Shown here piece after piece: positions 62,817-64,000 of a stretch of 64,000 bases of DNA. The position numbers were made by a program, and so were the translations under genes. Numbering within the stretch: the first letter of the stretch is position 1; each line of letters begins with the position of its first letter. The stretch spans positions 434,001 to 498,000 of the forward strand of contig NZ_FNWQ01000003.1 of assembly GCF_900108365.1 (NCBI RefSeq). Direction: 5' to 3'. The notes under the pieces were generated by a model. It made no database searches and had not been told where the DNA came from. It was given only the letters and a program-made list of their open reading frames with translations. The stretch is from Chryseobacterium culicis. GTDB taxonomy: Bacteria > Bacteroidota > Bacteroidia > Flavobacteriales > Weeksellaceae.

Positions 62817-63931
62817 ATCAATGGTAGTTTTACTATAAATTTATCTTCTGTTTTTTCGATTACGGGTTTAGGATATCCTAAAATTTCGTATCGTGCAATA
62901 ATATTGGTAAGTCCTACTCCTGAGGAATCCGGCTTATTGATCAAAGGCAGGAATGTATTGGAGACCACCAATTCTTCTTCAGAATCGGTATACACATGAA
63001 TTTCAAGGGGATGGGCTTTGGAGGTTTGATTGTGCTTAATGGCATTTTCAACCAGTAATTGTAATGACAGCGGAAGAGTAAATCTGGATTTGTACTCTTC
63101 ATCAATATTTATCTTGAATACAACCCCTTCTCCAATTCTTTTTTCAATTAAAAAAATATAGGATTCCAGAAATTTGAGTTCCTCATCTACCGCAATGATA
63201 TCTTTTTTGGAATTGACCAACAGATACCGGTAAACCCTTGCAAATTTTTCAGAATATTCATAACCCAACTGCTGGTCTTCCAGGATGAGTTCTGACAATA
63301 CACTTAAGTTATTGAAAATAAAGTGAGGATCTATCTGCAGCTTAAGTGCCTGAAGTTCAGCAGCCATAGCAGCCTGTTTATGCTTGGAAGCTCTTAACTT
63401 GTGCTGAGCAGCTTCTACTGCTGTTTTTTTCCAGTTTTCCAATAAATAATCTACAGTATTAAATGCACTGATAATCAATGATATTACAATATTGGTTGCG
63501 ATCCACTGTCCCAGGAGAGTATATTCTTTTCGGGAGTCCATTTCCGGTAATGTGACTGAGGTACAGTCTACGATTGCATTAATGATAATTACAATCATGA
63601 CACTTCCCACAATCTGAAGCAGACACTGAATGAGCAGACGTTTTATGGTTCTGTCTTTCCAGGGGAGCAATTTGTTGAGTGTTCTGTCTATAAATATACT
63701 TACCTCCGAAATAATAATAGAGAAAAAGACAATCCATGTTGCATCTTCCAGAATCATCCTGAGCGGAGCATCCAGATACTCTTTCCATACAGGATCAAAA
63801 GGATCAATAAGATAAGAAAAAACGCAGAAGGTGACTACTGCTACTGCCCAGATCACGAGTCTTCTCTTCATGGCAGAAAGAACTTTCTTATAACGTACAA
63901 TTTTTTTTCTGATGGTAGAAACCCTATTCAT
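62813..63931 (-). CDS. LytS/YehU-type sensor histidine kinase
   Basis: 372 residues from ATG 63931; the longest frame starts 16 codons earlier. Four hydrophobic segments (about 30-150) are followed by a coiled-coil and the phospho-acceptor motif LQIDPHFIFNNLSVL, then an HATPase part with LLVENAIKHNQ and GVGLTNI. It overlaps the LytTR gene by 4 bases, so the two are a pair. The signal is unknown. The promoter cannot be placed firmly; a TATATTTA lies upstream. Confidence 0.92.
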   Translation of the reverse strand: MNRVSTIRKKIVRYKKVLSAMKRRLVIWAVAVVTFCVFSYLIDPFDPVWKEYLDAPLRMILEDATWIVFFSIIISEVSIFIDRTLNKLLPWKDRTIKRLLIQCLLQIVGSVMIVIIINAIVDCTSVTLPEMDSRKEYTLLGQWIATNIVISLIISAFNTVDYLLENWKKTAVEAAQHKLRASKHKQAAMAAELQALKLQIDPHFIFNNLSVLSELILEDQQLGYEYSEKFARVYRYLLVNSKKDIIAVDEELKFLESYIFLIEKRIGEGVVFKINIDEEYKSRFTLPLSLQLLVENAIKHNQTSKAHPLEIHVYTDSEEELVVSNTFLPLINKPDSSGVGLTNIIARYEILGYPKPVIEKTEDKFIVKLPLI

Positions 63932-64000
63932 ATCGGGGATTTTATGAATGTAAATATAGAAATAGATTTCTGACGACAACCTTCTATTTTAGACGAGACC

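Noticed and set aside
1..64000. tRNA genes, CRISPR arrays, prophage, intact insertion sequences
   Set aside because: None found by eye: no cloverleaf-like runs with CCA-type ends, no regularly spaced repeats and no transposase motifs. A tRNA or CRISPR search program could confirm this.

Overview
The window is a stretch of a low-GC Bacteroidota chromosome, most likely a flavobacterium of the Chryseobacterium/Elizabethkingia kind. Evidence: alternative complex III subunits, GLPGLI and DUF3078 proteins, type IX secretion (T9SS) sorting tails, an S46 dipeptidyl-peptidase, SufBCD, and many promoters with the Bacteroidota -7 element TAnnTTTG in place of the E. coli -35/-10 pair. No tRNA, rRNA, CRISPR array, prophage or intact insertion sequence was seen. 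Most of the window looks like ordinary core genome.

Layout. 1-1864: end of the act (alternative complex III) respiratory operon. 1978-4066: two glycosyltransferases of different folds. 4246-8629: a secreted protein, a lipoprotein, apt, a membrane-anchored TPR protein and ribH. 8744-13853: LtaS-like sulfatase-fold enzyme, zinc metallopeptidase, a small double-glycine-leader peptide, and a tandem pair of GLPGLI proteins. 14067-18713: sufA, sufB, sufC, sufD, with a decayed four-helix-bundle (S23-type) gene in long inverted repeats wedged exactly between sufC and sufD. 18739-20817: tandem DUF3078 outer-membrane proteins. 21066-25367: rhomboid protease, dprA, gdhA, DUF1801 and a small secreted protein. 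25574-28663: YkgJ-type cysteine-cluster protein, Kir-type K+ channel, divergent truncated haemoglobin, Ca2+/H+ exchanger. 28730-33042: a probable operon of envelope proteins of unknown function. 33173-37064: hflX, DUF4919, Na+/H+ antiporter and AlkD-like protein in one operon.

37257-43543: an orphan LytTR regulator, META lipoprotein, S46 peptidase, YdeI/OmdA protein, spondin-domain lipoprotein and a small unknown. 43704-48252: an adenylation-carrier-reductase (A-T-R) NRPS-like enzyme divergent from a metallo-beta-lactamase-fold hydrolase. 48282-53145: comM and two T9SS cargo proteins. 53187-55828: ECF sigma factor, its overlapping membrane/barrel partner and a DUF4840-like lipoprotein. 56081-63931: a tripartite RND efflux pump behind a LytS/LytTR two-component pair; a 10-bp direct repeat with 21-bp periodicity in front of the pump looks like the regulator's binding site.

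The main leads are the S23-type cassette in the suf operon, the orphan RiPP-like peptide, the LytTR repeat at the efflux promoter, a response regulator whose phospho-acceptor Asp is replaced by Glu, and the A-T-R/hydrolase pair. No claim was tested by database search; family names come from recognised motifs and gene order.
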